Origin: Steinernema hermaphroditum
Lineage: Eukaryota > Nematoda > Chromadorea > Rhabditida > Steinernematidae
Direction of reading: 5' to 3'
Length of the DNA stretch: 64,000 nucleotides
Assembly: GCA_030435675.1 (NCBI GenBank)
Contig: CM059623.1
Span: forward strand, 15,160,205 to 15,224,204
The first letter of the stretch is position 1. The number at the start of each line of letters is the position of its first letter. The notes under the pieces were generated by a model. It did no database searches. It was not told the origin of the DNA and saw only the letters and a program-made list of their open reading frames with translations. A program made the translations under genes and the position numbers. Below, one piece after another: positions 46,208-58,562 of this stretch.

Positions 46208-46924
46208 CTATAGGATGGTGCACTTCCGATTCTTGCGGGGCTTGCGAGGATAAAGCGCGGCAATAATTGCTTCGTCAAAAACGTTCTTCAACCCATCCTG
46301 CAATGAAACCGTTACAAATCGAAAAAAGGGGGAAAGGGGCAACCTGAGTGAGGGCGGAGCACTCCACGTACTTCACCGCTTTTAGTTCTTTTGCCATTCG
46401 CTCTCCCGCGGCGTAGGTCACGGGCCTACGCCCTTCTTTTGCGAGGCTCTCTATCGCCGAGCGACTATCGCGCAGATCGGTCTGCGTGCCGACGAGCAGG
46501 AACGGCGTATCCGGCATGTGATGGTTTATTTCGGGAACCCACTGAAACAGATCATGAGCATTGACAGCAGCGACGACGCCTACCTTCTCTCGAATGTTCT
46601 CGAATGACGCCGGGTTAACTACCGAGAAGCAAACGAGAAAAACGTCCGTTAGTTGATAAGAGAGAGGGCGCAGCCTGTCGTAGTCTTCCTGGCCGGCTGT
46701 ATCGAATAGTCCAAGCGTGTACGGCTCACCACCAACCATCACAGTCACCTAGCATAAATTATTCGTTTAGATGTGGAAAAGACGGTGATGCGTACCGCAT
46801 AATTATCGAACACTGTAGGTACATAGTCAGTTGGAAACTTATTCTTCGCATAAGAGATCAGTATGCACGTTTTTCCAACGGCACCGTCGCCGACAACGAC
46901 GCACTTCACTTGATTGAGGTTCAT
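46208..46924 (-). CDS. CDC42-like Rho-family GTPase
   Basis: Four exons (46796-46924, 46584-46748, 46344-46541, 46208-46297) encode 193 residues. Guanine-nucleotide motifs are complete: P-loop GDGAVGKT (12-19), switch [13 protein letters not shown], switch [19 protein letters not shown] in the NKxD position, and CSAL. The C terminus is polybasic (RKPRKNRK) and ends CTIL, a CAAX box favouring geranylgeranylation. CDC42 proteins set cell polarity and actin organisation at membranes. The sequence is close to CDC42 but has two extra N-terminal residues and many changes in the insert region ([17 protein letters not shown]). It may therefore be a fast-evolving paralogue such as a CRP-1-like protein and not the housekeeping copy. 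CACATGTTTCAG|CGAA precedes ATG: a leader intron or spliced-leader site. Intron 2 (42 bp) is in frame without stops. Confidence 0.93.
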
Positions 46925-48071
46925 TTCGCTGAAACATGTGTGAATTCGATGATTTGCCTCGCACGCTCGGATTTATGCGCGTAGCTCCAGTCAAAACTCA
47001 CTGAAAGAACGCTGATGCTCAGATTCGATCAGGCACAAGCGATCACAGAATTTTCCACGCCATGAGAAGACCAAAGGATCTCAGGAACTCCCAAATACAC
47101 AGAATTACAAAGATCACAACAGCCAAATTCATTCTTCAACCGAAGAATTACTATAAAGCGATACTATCGATCACAGACGAGAACCCCTTTCGTAACTAAG
47201 CAAACAAGCAAAGACGTGGGCAGCGCGCAAATATTCAGAATCAAACTAACGGCTTATTTGTCGATCAGTCATCAGTTAACTTGTCAAACAATCGGCTGAT
47301 TGTGAGTCGAAAAGTGCATGACCGTGCATACACAGAGATCACTTAACGCCCCGCGGTGTGTAACCACACGAAATAGGTAGAAAAACAATAATTCGAAACC
47401 AAATAACACAAGACAGAAAGTACAAGCACAAAAGACGGTGAGCAGCGGAAATGGAGGGCAAAACGACGGTGTTTTTGGCACAAAAGAAACAAAATTCGCA
47501 CGCTCATTCAGCGAAGTTTGTGATCACGACTCTTGCAATGAAAAGCTTGACCCCTAAACACTAGATCACAGAACTTTGCTCAAACCTACAAAATACGAAT
47601 TAATCTCTGCTTCTAGCTTTCATTACTGCGCTTTTTCTTGATGATCCTACCTCATCATACTTTTCTGTGAAATTTCCGTATTTCCTTGTGCCCTTTTCTG
47701 TGTCCAACATAAAGAAAGGAACGTTTCAGATTGTAATTAGCTTGAATTTCGAAAATAGACCACTAAAAACCTCGTGTGTGGTCCAGCTTTTCCAAGCGCG
47801 GGAGTGGACAAAGCGGCGTACCGTAATCCCCAGTTGCCACCTCAGGGAAAGTGTTCCGTGGTCACTCTATCGCCCTATCTTCACCGATTCTCGTTTTTTG
47901 CTGTTTTCCTCAAACGATGTCTCCGCCACTGTACTCTTGTGTCTGTCCGTCTACAGTTTTGCAGACAGATTCCGCCGACAGAGACACATGTCTGCGAATC
48001 GCTTTTAAAAGGGATCACGTAGCCGCCGAGGGATCAGTCGCCTCGTTGCAGCGAATTGTCGATCGTCGTAA
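46925..48071. other. intergenic between divergent genes
   Basis: The upstream regions of the CDC42-like gene (minus) and the NYN gene (plus). No exon or RNA could be supported. Confidence 0.5.
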
Positions 48072-49241
48072 ATGGAACCACCAGCTCCCAAGTCTACAGC
48101 GGCTCCGGTCGCCGCTCCTCGCGCTTCGCGCAGATCGCCCGATGCCGCGCCAAAGCCACGTCTTTCCACCGGTCAGCCGGCGAACGGCGAAGTCAAGAAG
48201 ACTGAGGAGAAACCGCCGAAGCGGAAGCGAGGTAATCGCGGTAAGAAGGCTACGGGACGCACGCAGAAGTGGACGCTTATGGAGCAACACTTCGCGCTGC
48301 CGTCGGAGGAAGCCATTCCGCGTCTTGTCGTCATTGACGGCTGCAACGTCGCTCGGAGTGCGAGCGGAAGGAGCCGTGAGTTCGTCAACTGCCTGGGACT
48401 GCTCTGTGTCGTGCGCTTCCTGATTCGACGCAACATTGACGTCGTCATCTTTTTGCCCGTCGTCTATAACAACCAGTACAACTTCAACGCTAAGAATCTG
48501 CACATTCTTCCCGTAAGTATAGTTTCGCTTGTTTTTATCATCTTATTGATGATTGTTCAGGTTCTGCACAAGCTCAATATTCTAACGTTCACTGCGGCGC
48601 GTGCTTCACGAGGCGATCGTAGCGCTTTCATCAACTACGACGACTTGTACGTGCTGGACTTTGCCGAGCGATATGGAGGCTGTGTCATCTCTAGCGATCG
48701 TTTTGATGACATCCGTAAACTTAAGGAATACGGGTAGGGTTCATGACTTCTGTCTTTTTTATTAACTGTGAAAAGCAGGCAAATGAGACTTTATTTATAC
48801 CGTGTGCGCTTTCAGAGAGTACCAGAACATTATCGACGCTCGCCGTATTGATGTGCGCTTCAAGGTCGGTGAAGGCAATGAAGAAGATCGCGTTCGGGGC
48901 CACTTTCCTGAGTTCTTCATTCGTAAGCTGCTGTCTCGGTGTCACGTACTAACAAACTCTTTTTAGATGGCGATCAGCTTGGCGCGGACGCGAAGAAGAT
49001 GAAAGCCGCCGAAGATCATATGAAGCATAGCCTGTTCTGCTTCCCGGGCGATGAAGAGTTCTTAAAAGCATCCACGCGGAGAAAGGTGTGGTCAGAAGAA
49101 CGGAAAACGAAGATCTTGGCAACGATCGACGGTCTACTGGAGGAGATGGATAGCAACGCAAACAGTGACACTCATCTGCCCAGCATGTGCTCGGATCCGA
49201 GTGCAGCGAAACACGTGTACAAGACTCGGTGCGTTAGATAA
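48072..49241 (+). CDS. Zc3h12a/Regnase-type NYN-domain ribonuclease
   Basis: Exons 48072-48512, 48561-48733, 48816-48922 and 48967-49241 give 331 residues. Residues 1-65 are low-complexity and basic (PPKRKRGNRGKK), suggesting RNA binding or nuclear import. The NYN/PIN-like fold follows: RLVVIDGCNVA with D89, VVIFLPVVYNNQ, ILTFTAARASRGDRSAFINY then DD (174-175), and CVISSDRFDDI with D193 and D197. These are the metal-binding acids of the Regnase family, which cleaves stem-loops in mRNA 3' UTRs (REGE-1 in C. elegans). The C-terminal part is helical and charged (HGDQLGADAKKMKAAEDH). The CCCH zinc finger that follows NYN in Regnases is not seen, so target choice may differ. Intron 1 (48 bp) is in frame without stops. 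The ATG at 48072 is the first in the open frame. Confidence 0.85.
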
Positions 49242-49422
49242 ACTCTTCTGTTTAATCGTGTTTTTGAGGTAAACGCTTTTTCTCATATGTGCCTAGGAGG
49301 TTTCAGAAGTCAGAGAAAATGAAAGCAGTGCGAAATACATGAAATCTGAAGATAAAACCGATGCGGCTTCGACCCCAGAATTCATTTAGCCTAAACTCCA
49401 CACAGCTACGTGACGTCCCACG

Positions 49423-50154
49423 ATGAACTCGGTACCTTATCACTTTGTGGAAGAAGTCATCTTTCGCATTGACTTCGACGAGAAGAAACCAAATGAGTTC
49501 TGCAAGCTAGGCGGTCTGTTCGGCCGTGTAGGTTGTCATATCGCCAAGGAGAGGTTCTATTTCATGGTGACCGATGGAGACGAAGGTGCCCAAAATTGTG
49601 TATCTCTCAACACGATGCGGAAATATAAACCGAAATACTGCAACGATATTTGGCTATCGGGTACGGAAGGCAGTCCTTTCTCCTCATCAACCATCTCCGC
49701 TGTCGGAAAAGTGCGGCCTTTTTCAAGATCCTTCCACCTCGAAGTTGCAAGGGGGGTCATCTCCCCAAAAACAGTTGACCTCTTTAGTCGTATGCATGTT
49801 ACCAGCATTGGTATCACCAATTTTGATGATGATTTGTGGAATTTGACCAAAAGACTCGTAAAAGCGGGGACTCTGGGAACTGTGGATATCTATACACCGC
49901 TTCAAGAAGAGCAGCACGTGTCGGTGTTCCTTCCTCTGTTGGTTCAGCCTCAGTTCACTGTGCTCTGCTTCATGAACTACTTCCCAATAATTGTTGAACT
50001 CATGAGGGAACTTCAAAAGGATCATAGTAATGAAACAGATGGCAAGTGGATTGATTTTGTTGTCACAAGCGATGCCAAGTTTGAGGAGTTTGCTGAACTC
50101 TTTTATGGATTTCAAATTGAAAACTTGCAAAAAATCTATAGAGTGTGTCTGTAG
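49423..50154 (+). CDS. F-box-like nematode protein, single exon
   Basis: A 243-residue frame without introns starts MNSVPYHFVEEVIFRIDFDE, the same type of start as the gene at 44871. It continues with a region rich in short hydrophobic strands (VDIYTPLQEEQHVSVFLPLL). It lies 181 bp downstream of the NYN gene on the same strand. The F-box-like assignment rests on the N-terminal pattern only. No motif of catalysis, signal peptide or membrane span was found. Confidence 0.65.
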   Translation: MNSVPYHFVEEVIFRIDFDEKKPNEFCKLGGLFGRVGCHIAKERFYFMVTDGDEGAQNCVSLNTMRKYKPKYCNDIWLSGTEGSPFSSSTISAVGKVRPFSRSFHLEVARGVISPKTVDLFSRMHVTSIGITNFDDDLWNLTKRLVKAGTLGTVDIYTPLQEEQHVSVFLPLLVQPQFTVLCFMNYFPIIVELMRELQKDHSNETDGKWIDFVVTSDAKFEEFAELFYGFQIENLQKIYRVCL

Positions 50155-51318
50155 CGATGATTTCCACGCAAATAAAAAGTGTTCTCTTTCTATTTCTTCA
50201 ATTATTAGCTCCACTTCCGTTAATAATCTAGCGAAACTGTGATAGAAGAGCTTCTTTTTCAAGTTCAACCAGCAATCTGAAACACTCTCTTACACTCAGG
50301 CTTCCGCAGATGACCCTACGTTTCCCCAGCTTTCGCAACAAACGCTTTGAACTTCGGTTGACTGCAAATGCGTTGAATCGTGTCATTCGAAAGCGCTTGC
50401 GCCTCGTATTGACATGCTACGTCGCGCACATCGACATTTCTACAACGAATCCATTAGGCCCTTTCAAAGAATACTCCTTACCCTGCCAGCGTGCCTACGT
50501 CCTCCGTCTGAACAGTAGTGTCCGTCTCTCTGTCGCAGACGTATGTCTGCGAGTAGTCGAATGAGCCTTCTGAAGGGATGGATACGGTGTGAAGGTCGGT
50601 CCACTCAAATGGGCGTTCGGGGATGTTATCACGGAAGTGAATCTAAACATGGAGGGATTGGGAGTAGAGACAAAACTCTATACGGTACCAAATAGTCAGT
50701 GGCCATGCTGGCTAGAGTCGGAAGAGAACAAGATTGGGATATGTGCCCATTGGACGCCAAGTGGAAGGCGCCGATTTTGTGGATGAGTGAATTCGTGGCC
50801 GAATATTTCGAGAAAACAAGGAAAGGAGGAAACAAGAAACAAAAAAAGAGTGGTCAGAACTGGCCGGGATCCGAACCTGAGGGCAAAATCCCTCTATCAA
50901 AAGCGTTACCACTGAACCACACAGACGCGCCCCACCGATAGCCTGGAATCGATATAACCTTGCTCCACGATTATAAAACTTCATTTTAATCTATTTTAGC
51001 CAAGTGCCCTTGGGCCGCTTATGTTTAGGGCTCTCCTCCTCAACAACCATCGGAACCGAACATGCGCAAAGGCACCGCTACCACATCAGTTACCTTTTCT
51101 CCGAAACAGCCCCTTAAAGGCTGTTTGTTTTGTCTTTTTCAGACTCATCTGAAGCTTTCCGGTTCTGTAAATAATGCTTGCTGATCACCTTTTCAAATCA
51201 TTCATTTAGAAATGTACGAACATCTTTACAAATACCAAATCTACACTGAGATCCTTCCTGCCTCCGAGCACAGTCACAGGGCATTTCCAAGAAAGTCACC
51301 GGCTTATCACAGATTTCT
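50155..51318. other. intergenic
   Basis: It contains a tRNA-like relic at 50857-50932 and the 3' sides of two convergent genes. No further gene could be supported. Confidence 0.5.
50857..50932 (-). other. tRNA-like sequence
   Basis: The minus strand has CTGTGTGGTTCAGTGGTAAC (a good A box), a GAGGGATTTTGCCCTC hairpin and the B-box-like GGTTCGGATCCC. Its acceptor ends do not pair and the anticodon loop lacks T33. Confidence 0.55.
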
Positions 51319-54300
51319 TCAAAAGTTCTTTCTTTTCCCCACTTCGACCATCTCGTTCTCCTTGCCGAGTCGCCTAGAAACCCCGGCATCTATCTGCCTC
51401 GGCGCGTTCATCGCCTCCGTCGCATACTCTACCGCTCCGGAATAGACGGACACGTTAGAAACTCTGCGTGTGGTCGCGTTGTGTTGCTGTTGAATAAGCT
51501 GTTCGTTGATGGCTCCCCGGTTGAGATGATCTCGGACCTCGCGCATGTCCGTTAGCATGCGCTTCTTGGTCTCCGTCGTTCCCTCCAAGTAGCCCAAGTC
51601 GTTCATCCAGTCGGTGATGTGCTGACTGGCCAGACGGCCGATGTTTTCCATGTCGTTGAGGCGGGCTTGCAGGATGGCCACTTGTTCTTGGAGCAAGTAG
51701 ATGTCTTCGTGTGTGAGCCGGCTGTGGTCGTTTGTGCGGTGCTGGGAGCGTGGGGACGAGGAGTGGGATGAAGGGCGTTTCACTGAAAGCAGATGGTCAT
51801 TTCAAGGCGAAGGTGAACCCTAGATTGGTTCCCCGGCGTATATCACTTAGGGGACCTCCCTTAAATGCCAAGGAGGAACTGGAGTAGTAAGGAATCTCGA
51901 GTCTTCGCATTCACCAAACAAAGGAGAATGACCAAAAAGGAAAAAAACCGGTTGTTTAAGCGCAGAAACCGATCGGATGGTGGCCAGCCAGCCGATTGAT
52001 TTTGGGATCAATACTGCATTATTCGATGATGAAAGCGTAGAACAATCATTTAGCCAAATCGGTGCTTATCAGTTAGGGGACCGTCGTTGTTTGTGTTTAT
52101 GATTTTGGTAAGATCCTGTCATAAAACAATTAACAGACAGGTCCAAGAGTTGCTCTTCAAATGCATGTAAATCGAGCGTTAGAAGAGCATTGTTTGGTGG
52201 GCATATGGACACTGACATGTTATGTTGGACGTTGCCCTAGATGTTCGAGAGGGTCCCAAGAGGGACTCTAAAGTATCCAAAGAGGTCTAAAAGAGGATAC
52301 TCTAATGCACCGGCTAAAGGTAACTGGGTATATGGACACTGTACACTAGAAAGAATCTTATTCTGGACGTTGTCCTATGTGTTCAAAAGTGACCCAATCG
52401 GGAGTCTAAAGGACCGACCAAAACTGGCTACTAGGAACCGAACAAATAAATTAATTTATCTACATTAACTATTACTAGCGTCTACAAGGTTAGGCTCTCC
52501 AAAACGACGCTGTTGGACACGTTCCTTCGCCTCGGCTTCCTCCTCCCAACTCCTCCTCCTCCTCTCCGCTTACCTTCATTTCGAACGATGTTGTTCAGGA
52601 AGGTGTCGAACTTCTTGATCGCCTTCGCCTTCGGCGACATCGACAGCGTCTCGGGCGAGTGGCGCTGCGCGAAGCCGTTGACGACCATGTCTTCGCGGGC
52701 GCGGTTCGGATGCGATTTGCCGGCGAGAGTGATGTGCGAGAAGTTGGTCATCACTCCGGCCGGGGGCCGCGGGAATTTCTGAAATGGGCGCGGTGAGAAG
52801 TGGGGAGAGGGGTGACGCCAGCTGATAAGTGACCGCGGAATCGATCGACTTTTTTGGCTCGTTTATGGGTGCTTACCTTCGGTGATTTGAGATAGAGGGC
52901 GAGTTGAATGAAGCTGTGGACGTCGACGGTGGGTGGATAGCGCATTAGGTACTGTAGGCACATTGAGTAGTCTCCGGCGAGTACTGAAGATGTTGGTCTG
53001 TTGGTTTTTATGAAAATCATTTGATTTACGTCAATGAACGTTATCTCCATTCGGACATCACTGACCGGCACTTTGCCTAGTGACCACTCCACTGATAACA
53101 GTCCATAAAAAGGTCACCGTTTCCACAAGTGTGGACCAAAAAACCACATCCCGATCAACGATGTTCTTATCGGAACAGAGCAGCTGTTTGGAATCGTTTT
53201 GTCACATGACCGGTTTCCAAAATAACTTGGAAGACAAAAACTGGTATCGAAGACCAAATTTCATAACGGTTTGTCAAGGAAAGATGGTTACGTTTGCAGG
53301 ACACCCAATACTGGAACAGATTCGGAAAAATCACAGATCCTAGACCACGTGCTTTGGGCTACCAACAAGTTACCAACGAAGGCTACCGACGAAGATACCA
53401 ACAAGTCCTAAGGAGGACGGTCCTGATCTCAGCAAATCTAAGGGGCTGAAAGCAATGGTACATGTTTCAGGGGTGGTCGAGTTCCCAGATCTAAGGGTGC
53501 AGGTCAAAGGGGACGTTTAAAACGACTCTCTGACATCAAAAATTACAATAAAATGGAAATGAAACAGTGATGGAAGATGATGCGATAGACGATGGCGTCT
53601 ATGGTCCTAGTACTTCAGGATCTTTGCCTATGATCACATCGTCAGGTTGCACAACTCTAAACTTATGTTATGTCTGGGACCGTTTCTTGTAGTTTTGGTC
53701 TTTTAGGTCATCTTTTTAACTCAAGACTTACATAAATCCCTGATTTGAAGAAGCATGGCAATGAAAATGAAGTCAACGAGCACCAACGTAGGCTTGTCAG
53801 CGAAGATCGCGTCCCAAAGGCACAGTAGATCGGGCATAGGAAATTCTCTCCCAAAGAGGAGCCTCAACCATCGTCTGAAACGTTCCACAATCATTCTCCA
53901 ATCATTCAGTTCCACTTACATTCCATAAATTTGTGGAGCAATATCGAGTTTATTGAGATGATTCCACAGATCCGGATCGATCTCTTGCAATTGAACGTCT
54001 CCGATGTATCTCAGCTTTTCAATCAACTCCGACGATGGTCCTGTATCTTTAATATTTGGAAACAAAGGCTTTTCGCATAGTTCGTTCAGCGAGGGCGCAA
54101 GCTTCTCACTCGATGAGTCATCTCCATTGATGTACCACCGTTGCAGGAGGAGCATAACCTCACAGAACAGGCTAAACGAGTCGGCTTCGAGGTACTTCGG
54201 GTCGTTGATGATTTGAAGAATACGGTACTGCTCCGCGGGTAGACATCTCATGGAAGGGTTGTCTTTTAGATCGCGGAACGACTCTTGATCGCAGTAGATG

Positions 54301-55873
54301 ACGAACAGGATCGGTGCCAAGATTTCGTGCATTCCTTGCCGGTAGGCTTCGTCGATGTGTCGGTCGGCGAGATGAGGATTGTGTTTGCCGTAGACAAAGA
54401 GAATATCCGACATCATGTGTTTGGTGCTTTCGAGTTGGAAGAACTGGATTTCCGGGAATCTGAAATATCCCCACATAGGAAATTATGTGAAGGACAGTAT
54501 TATTAGGTAAACATAAAGAGAAATCTCTCATCCACTTATGAGAAGATTATTAGAGAAATCTGATAGTGGCTGACTCAAGATCGTGGATGCCAACTGAGCC
54601 AGAGCTGAGCCGGCTTACAAGGGAAGTGTCAAACATGACCCCAGCGGATTTGGATTGGAAATTTCGTGCACTGATAGATCTTGGGGTTAATAGTAACCGT
54701 GCGTCTATCAGTGCACCAAATTCCAGCGAAATCAGCGGTTTTGATCACGATTGACACTTCCCTTATCAGTTGGCATGCTCCAGAAATTTCACCAAGTCGG
54801 CATCTCTGCTCAGGATGCTCTCGATTAACAGGAAGCACCTAGTTTTAAAGTATAGTTTCTAACCCGTGTGATTACTTAACCAGGCCGTAGGAAAGGAACA
54901 GATCGCTCTTCCTGACCTGATCCCAGATAGCCAGAAGAGGATTCAGTCGCATAGAGGGGCCCAAAATGCAAATTTAAGGATATCAGGATATCTACGAGGA
55001 AGAAGACAAGTCCATCTTCTCCACCTGATCCAGGGCAGTGGATTCAGTTTTAAAAAGGTTCCCCAAATACAAATTCAAATATCGCCCGAGTCCGTTCCTT
55101 GTCACCTTCCTTTCACATTTCTACTTTGTTGTTATCTGTCTCATTACTTAGCTCTCTCAGAATGAGATAAGTCAGCTGTCCCTTTTGACCTTCTCTGTTA
55201 ACGCAGTGGTCGTTCCGGTCCCTCAGAAGACCTAGGACACTATGGACCCATACATGGTCGTTGTTTTTATGGTACACCCTTTCTTTTTCACCTAGATTTC
55301 TTGTGAACCTATTAGATGACCTGATCAATTGCGAGCTGTCTCTCTTCTTTTACTGCAACTTACGTTCTCTCCACATCCTTGTTGATGCTCTCCCTCAACT
55401 TCGAGTCGGCGAAGTACTTCATCCACGGACTCTAAATCACAATCATTCCCATCGGTCCGATTGTAAATCGCCAATTACTCACCTCTGTTTGCAGACTCAA
55501 CGGATTGTTCACATCGAGATTCGTCACCGTTTCGTCATCTCGTGGATTTCTGGTCAACTAAACGATCCGCAGATGCACTTCCTCTTCGCCAGTTACTCAC
55601 TCTTTCCTTCAGATCAACATAGTGTTTCCTACTTCTGGCTAGAATAGTCTCCCACTCGGATCGATCACATGGAAGGCACTTCAACAGAACTCTCCAAACG
55701 ATCGATCGAATCTGCGAGCCTTTGAGCCGTCCCGAAATGGATTTGTTTTCCAAAAGGATCGGGTCGATGAACGTGCCACCGAACAGTTCATTCCAGTCTT
55801 CTAAGAAGGGCACGTAGAAGTGAGAATTGGACGGCTTCAACGTGGACGACGGAGGCTTCGGCGTGACGAGCAT
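51319..55873 (-). CDS. TBC1D5-like RabGAP
   Basis: Eight exons in phase: 55601-55873, 55483-55557, 55364-55431, 53920-54459, 53732-53874, 52877-52983, 52574-52778 and 51319-51782, giving 624 residues. The TBC domain has both catalytic fingers: IxxDxxR at I132-D135-R138 and YxQ at Y178-Q180. Diagnostic TBC1D5 segments follow: LDIAPQIYGIRWLRLLFGRE, FPMPDLLCLWDAIFAD, and YLMRYPPTVDVHSFIQLAL. TBC1D5 is a retromer-bound GAP for Rab7 on late endosomes and also acts in autophagy. The C-terminal ~150 residues carry a coiled coil (YLLQEQVAILQARLNDM) and Ser-rich stretches in place of long mammalian tails. The start at 55873 is the first ATG compatible with the family; an in-frame ATG further up (56098) would add unrelated sequence. 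Introns 3 (904 bp) and 7 (791 bp) contain repeats. Confidence 0.93.
52199..52420. repeat. diverged tandem duplication in TBC1D5 intron 7
   Basis: GGGCATATGGACACTG..TGGACGTTGCCCTA at about 52199-52235 recurs as GGGTATATGGACACTG..TGGACGTTGTCCTA at about 52328-52378, each followed by GTTC.A.AG.G and GACTCTAAA or GAGTCTAAA. Two units of roughly 130 bp. Confidence 0.65.
54586..54820. repeat. imperfect foldback element in TBC1D5 intron 3
   Basis: AAGGGAAGTGTCA (54620-54632) and its inverse TGACACTTCCCTT (54754-54766), and GTGCACTGATAGA with TCTATCAGTGCAC closer in, form nested arms. The outer parts carry GATGCCAACTGAGC and, inverted, GTCGGCATCTCTGCTC, related to motifs at 31735 and 59480. Confidence 0.65.
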
Positions 55874-58562
55874 CGCTCTACATCGTCCAGAGGGCAGACC
55901 TTCAAGCACGACAAGATGGCTTATGAGGGTAGGGCACGCGAATACGACATAATTAAACGAAAAAAAGAGGAGAAGCCATGGAGAGTTGGTGGCTATGTGA
56001 GACGTCGAGGTCGATGTGCCCGCGGACGGCACTACTAATGAGGGCGTATACGTTCGAAGAGAGGTGGGAAGAGCGGCAGAAATAGAAAAAAGTGACAAGA
56101 GAAGAGTGCTAATTAGTGAAACGTTTCAGATGAGCGATAACTTTGTGCCTTTCAAGCAAGGAGAGAGGACATTTCCATCGTTTTTCTTCCAGAATCAATG
56201 TCATTACGCCGTCTCATAAGCATAATGAGGAATAGTGTCACACCCTCATCGCCGATTTTCTTCTGTCTTCAGCGCAGGTCACAGCATCAAAGTAAAAGGC
56301 GGTGATCTCACTAGGTCACATAGGCATCGGAGAGTTAAAGAGTTGTAAAATGAAACCTCTTCTATGTTGCCGATTGCCATTATTGTTTCCCAAAAAATAT
56401 TGTGAATACCCAAGCTGTTTATGATTGAAGTCACGCCAGACAACCTCAATCATACACAAATCGAAAACTGGCCAGAAGTTGCCGTTTGTCACCTTTCATA
56501 CTTTACCTTCTATGACATACTTATGTAGCATTTCGTTTGACCCACCGCGGCAGGGATGGTAACGAACTTGACCATATCTGACCTTGGCTTAACGCTGAAA
56601 TAATCGCGAAGACAAAGAAGAAAATGAAGAGAATTATTATACAAAACAGTTCTTGGTGCCTCGGGCCACTGCTACACCTTATTGTAATAAGCAAATAGCT
56701 AAAGGCTTTAATGGCTCAGTTTTTGTAATAAAATCGCTCTTTCTAGGTGTCTTTTCCTTGGTGGTTGATTTGCGCATCATGTATCCATTTCTCACCGAGA
56801 GTGCTGCGCTGAGAAAGGAACAGGAAAAATAGGGTAACTTGTGAGCTCTAGGACACTACCATACTGTCAGTGATCATCACTGAAATGTGTCATAAAACGG
56901 GTTTTTGGATGCGTTATTTACCTAATGAAATGAGGGACAGATTGTGAGGGAAATCATATGTTTTCTGAATGAAGTTATGGTTAAAGCGTCTGTTATTTTG
57001 ATGGTGAATGAAGAACGGTAAGGTTTCCTTTGTATACCATGCTGACTGGTTGCTTACACTTAACACTTATTATCTACGAATGGGTTGGAATTCATATTAA
57101 AAGTAAACGGCTCAAATTCAGTCAGAATTCACCGTGATAAGCGAAAACGAAAAGGCAAATCTAACCACCACTTGTCCCGCGTTCCACGTTAAACTATCAC
57201 TCCGAAACCACGTGCTTGTCATAAACACTTTTCGCGGCAGATTCCAACGGTGATCTATGACATGAGGGTGTTGACCGCTAATTGTAAAATAATTTTTGAA
57301 CCTTCCTACTTCAAATACAGGTCGAAATCAGAGGTGTAATTCGCCAACACATCCATAGCAGTACGATTCATTGAAAGACTTATCTCCTCAAAGAGGATTT
57401 CGCCACACACGGCCAAAATTTAACAGCAAAAAAAAGACAGAAAACATTCCCAACAGAAGCGCCGGCTCGCTCGACGGACAAAGGAAGAAAAAGTGCTGTC
57501 GTTATCGGGAATTCAGCCGTGCAGCGCAGACGTTCGCACTCTTATCTTTTACGCGCCGATCGATCGGCACCCTAATCTGCGAGGAAGGTAAACAACCCGA
57601 CGAAATTATGGCTTGCCATAATCACTTAGTGAGGTCCCACATCCCCGGGGAAAGAGTCTTGTTTTTTGGGCCGAAAAGGGGATAGGTCTTCGGCGACGAC
57701 GCGAAAGGAGACCCATTAATGGAATGGCGAAGGGAGAAGCGCGCATAAATCATGCAGGAGAGTCCGCGACAACGCGCCTCCCGAGGAATAAACACGTACA
57801 TTTTTCATGCGTTTCGAGGCGAATCAAACGGCAATGTATGTGATTCAGCGAAACGGGGGGCTGCATAAAAATAACTCGGCCGACCACAAAACAATGGACG
57901 GTGACAACAAAAGGACACATTCAAATGAGTGTTGTCGGCTGAAGTGAGGCCTTTCAAATCTGCATAGGAACACCGAAAACAGAGGTGTCCAAAACGGGGA
58001 ATGCCCAGTTGGGCATCGCTGGAAGACCATGATATGAGGCTTTACTTTAGGCTTTATAAGTTGATGATTCTGCTAGACGATTACGCAGAAATGCGCAGAA
58101 CAAACAACTAAGGCCCTGGGAAAATGAACATTGAAGCGAAAAAGCAGTCATGAGTGCTGTTGAGAAAGCTCTCGCTCGCACTCATTGCTTCCTCAAATGC
58201 TGGTCCTATGACGTTGCTGTGGACGCCACGCACAGCTAGAATATTCTACTATTTCTTAAGCTGTCCCATCCGGCTTTCCTCCTTCATTCTACTCGTTCAA
58301 ATCTGTATATTAGGGTCTACCTGAACAGCTGACACGATCATCATTTTAGGCCCGATACCTTGAGAGAATCAAACGTCTTGTTCAGTGCGACAGTGCGCTG
58401 ATAGCCACACTTAAATTGGCTATAGATAGAGAGACCATGGTACAGAATGAAGTTGAAAACAAGAATCAACAAACAGGGTTTCCCTATCGCCGACCTACTC
58501 ACATGATCTCCGCATGTTACACCATAAATCGATAGAGTTTAAACGACCGCATAGTAGCTCTA
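55874..58562. other. intergenic
   Basis: Upstream of the RabGAP gene. No exon structure, RNA gene or repeat could be supported; 57440-57800 is GC-richer. Confidence 0.45.
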
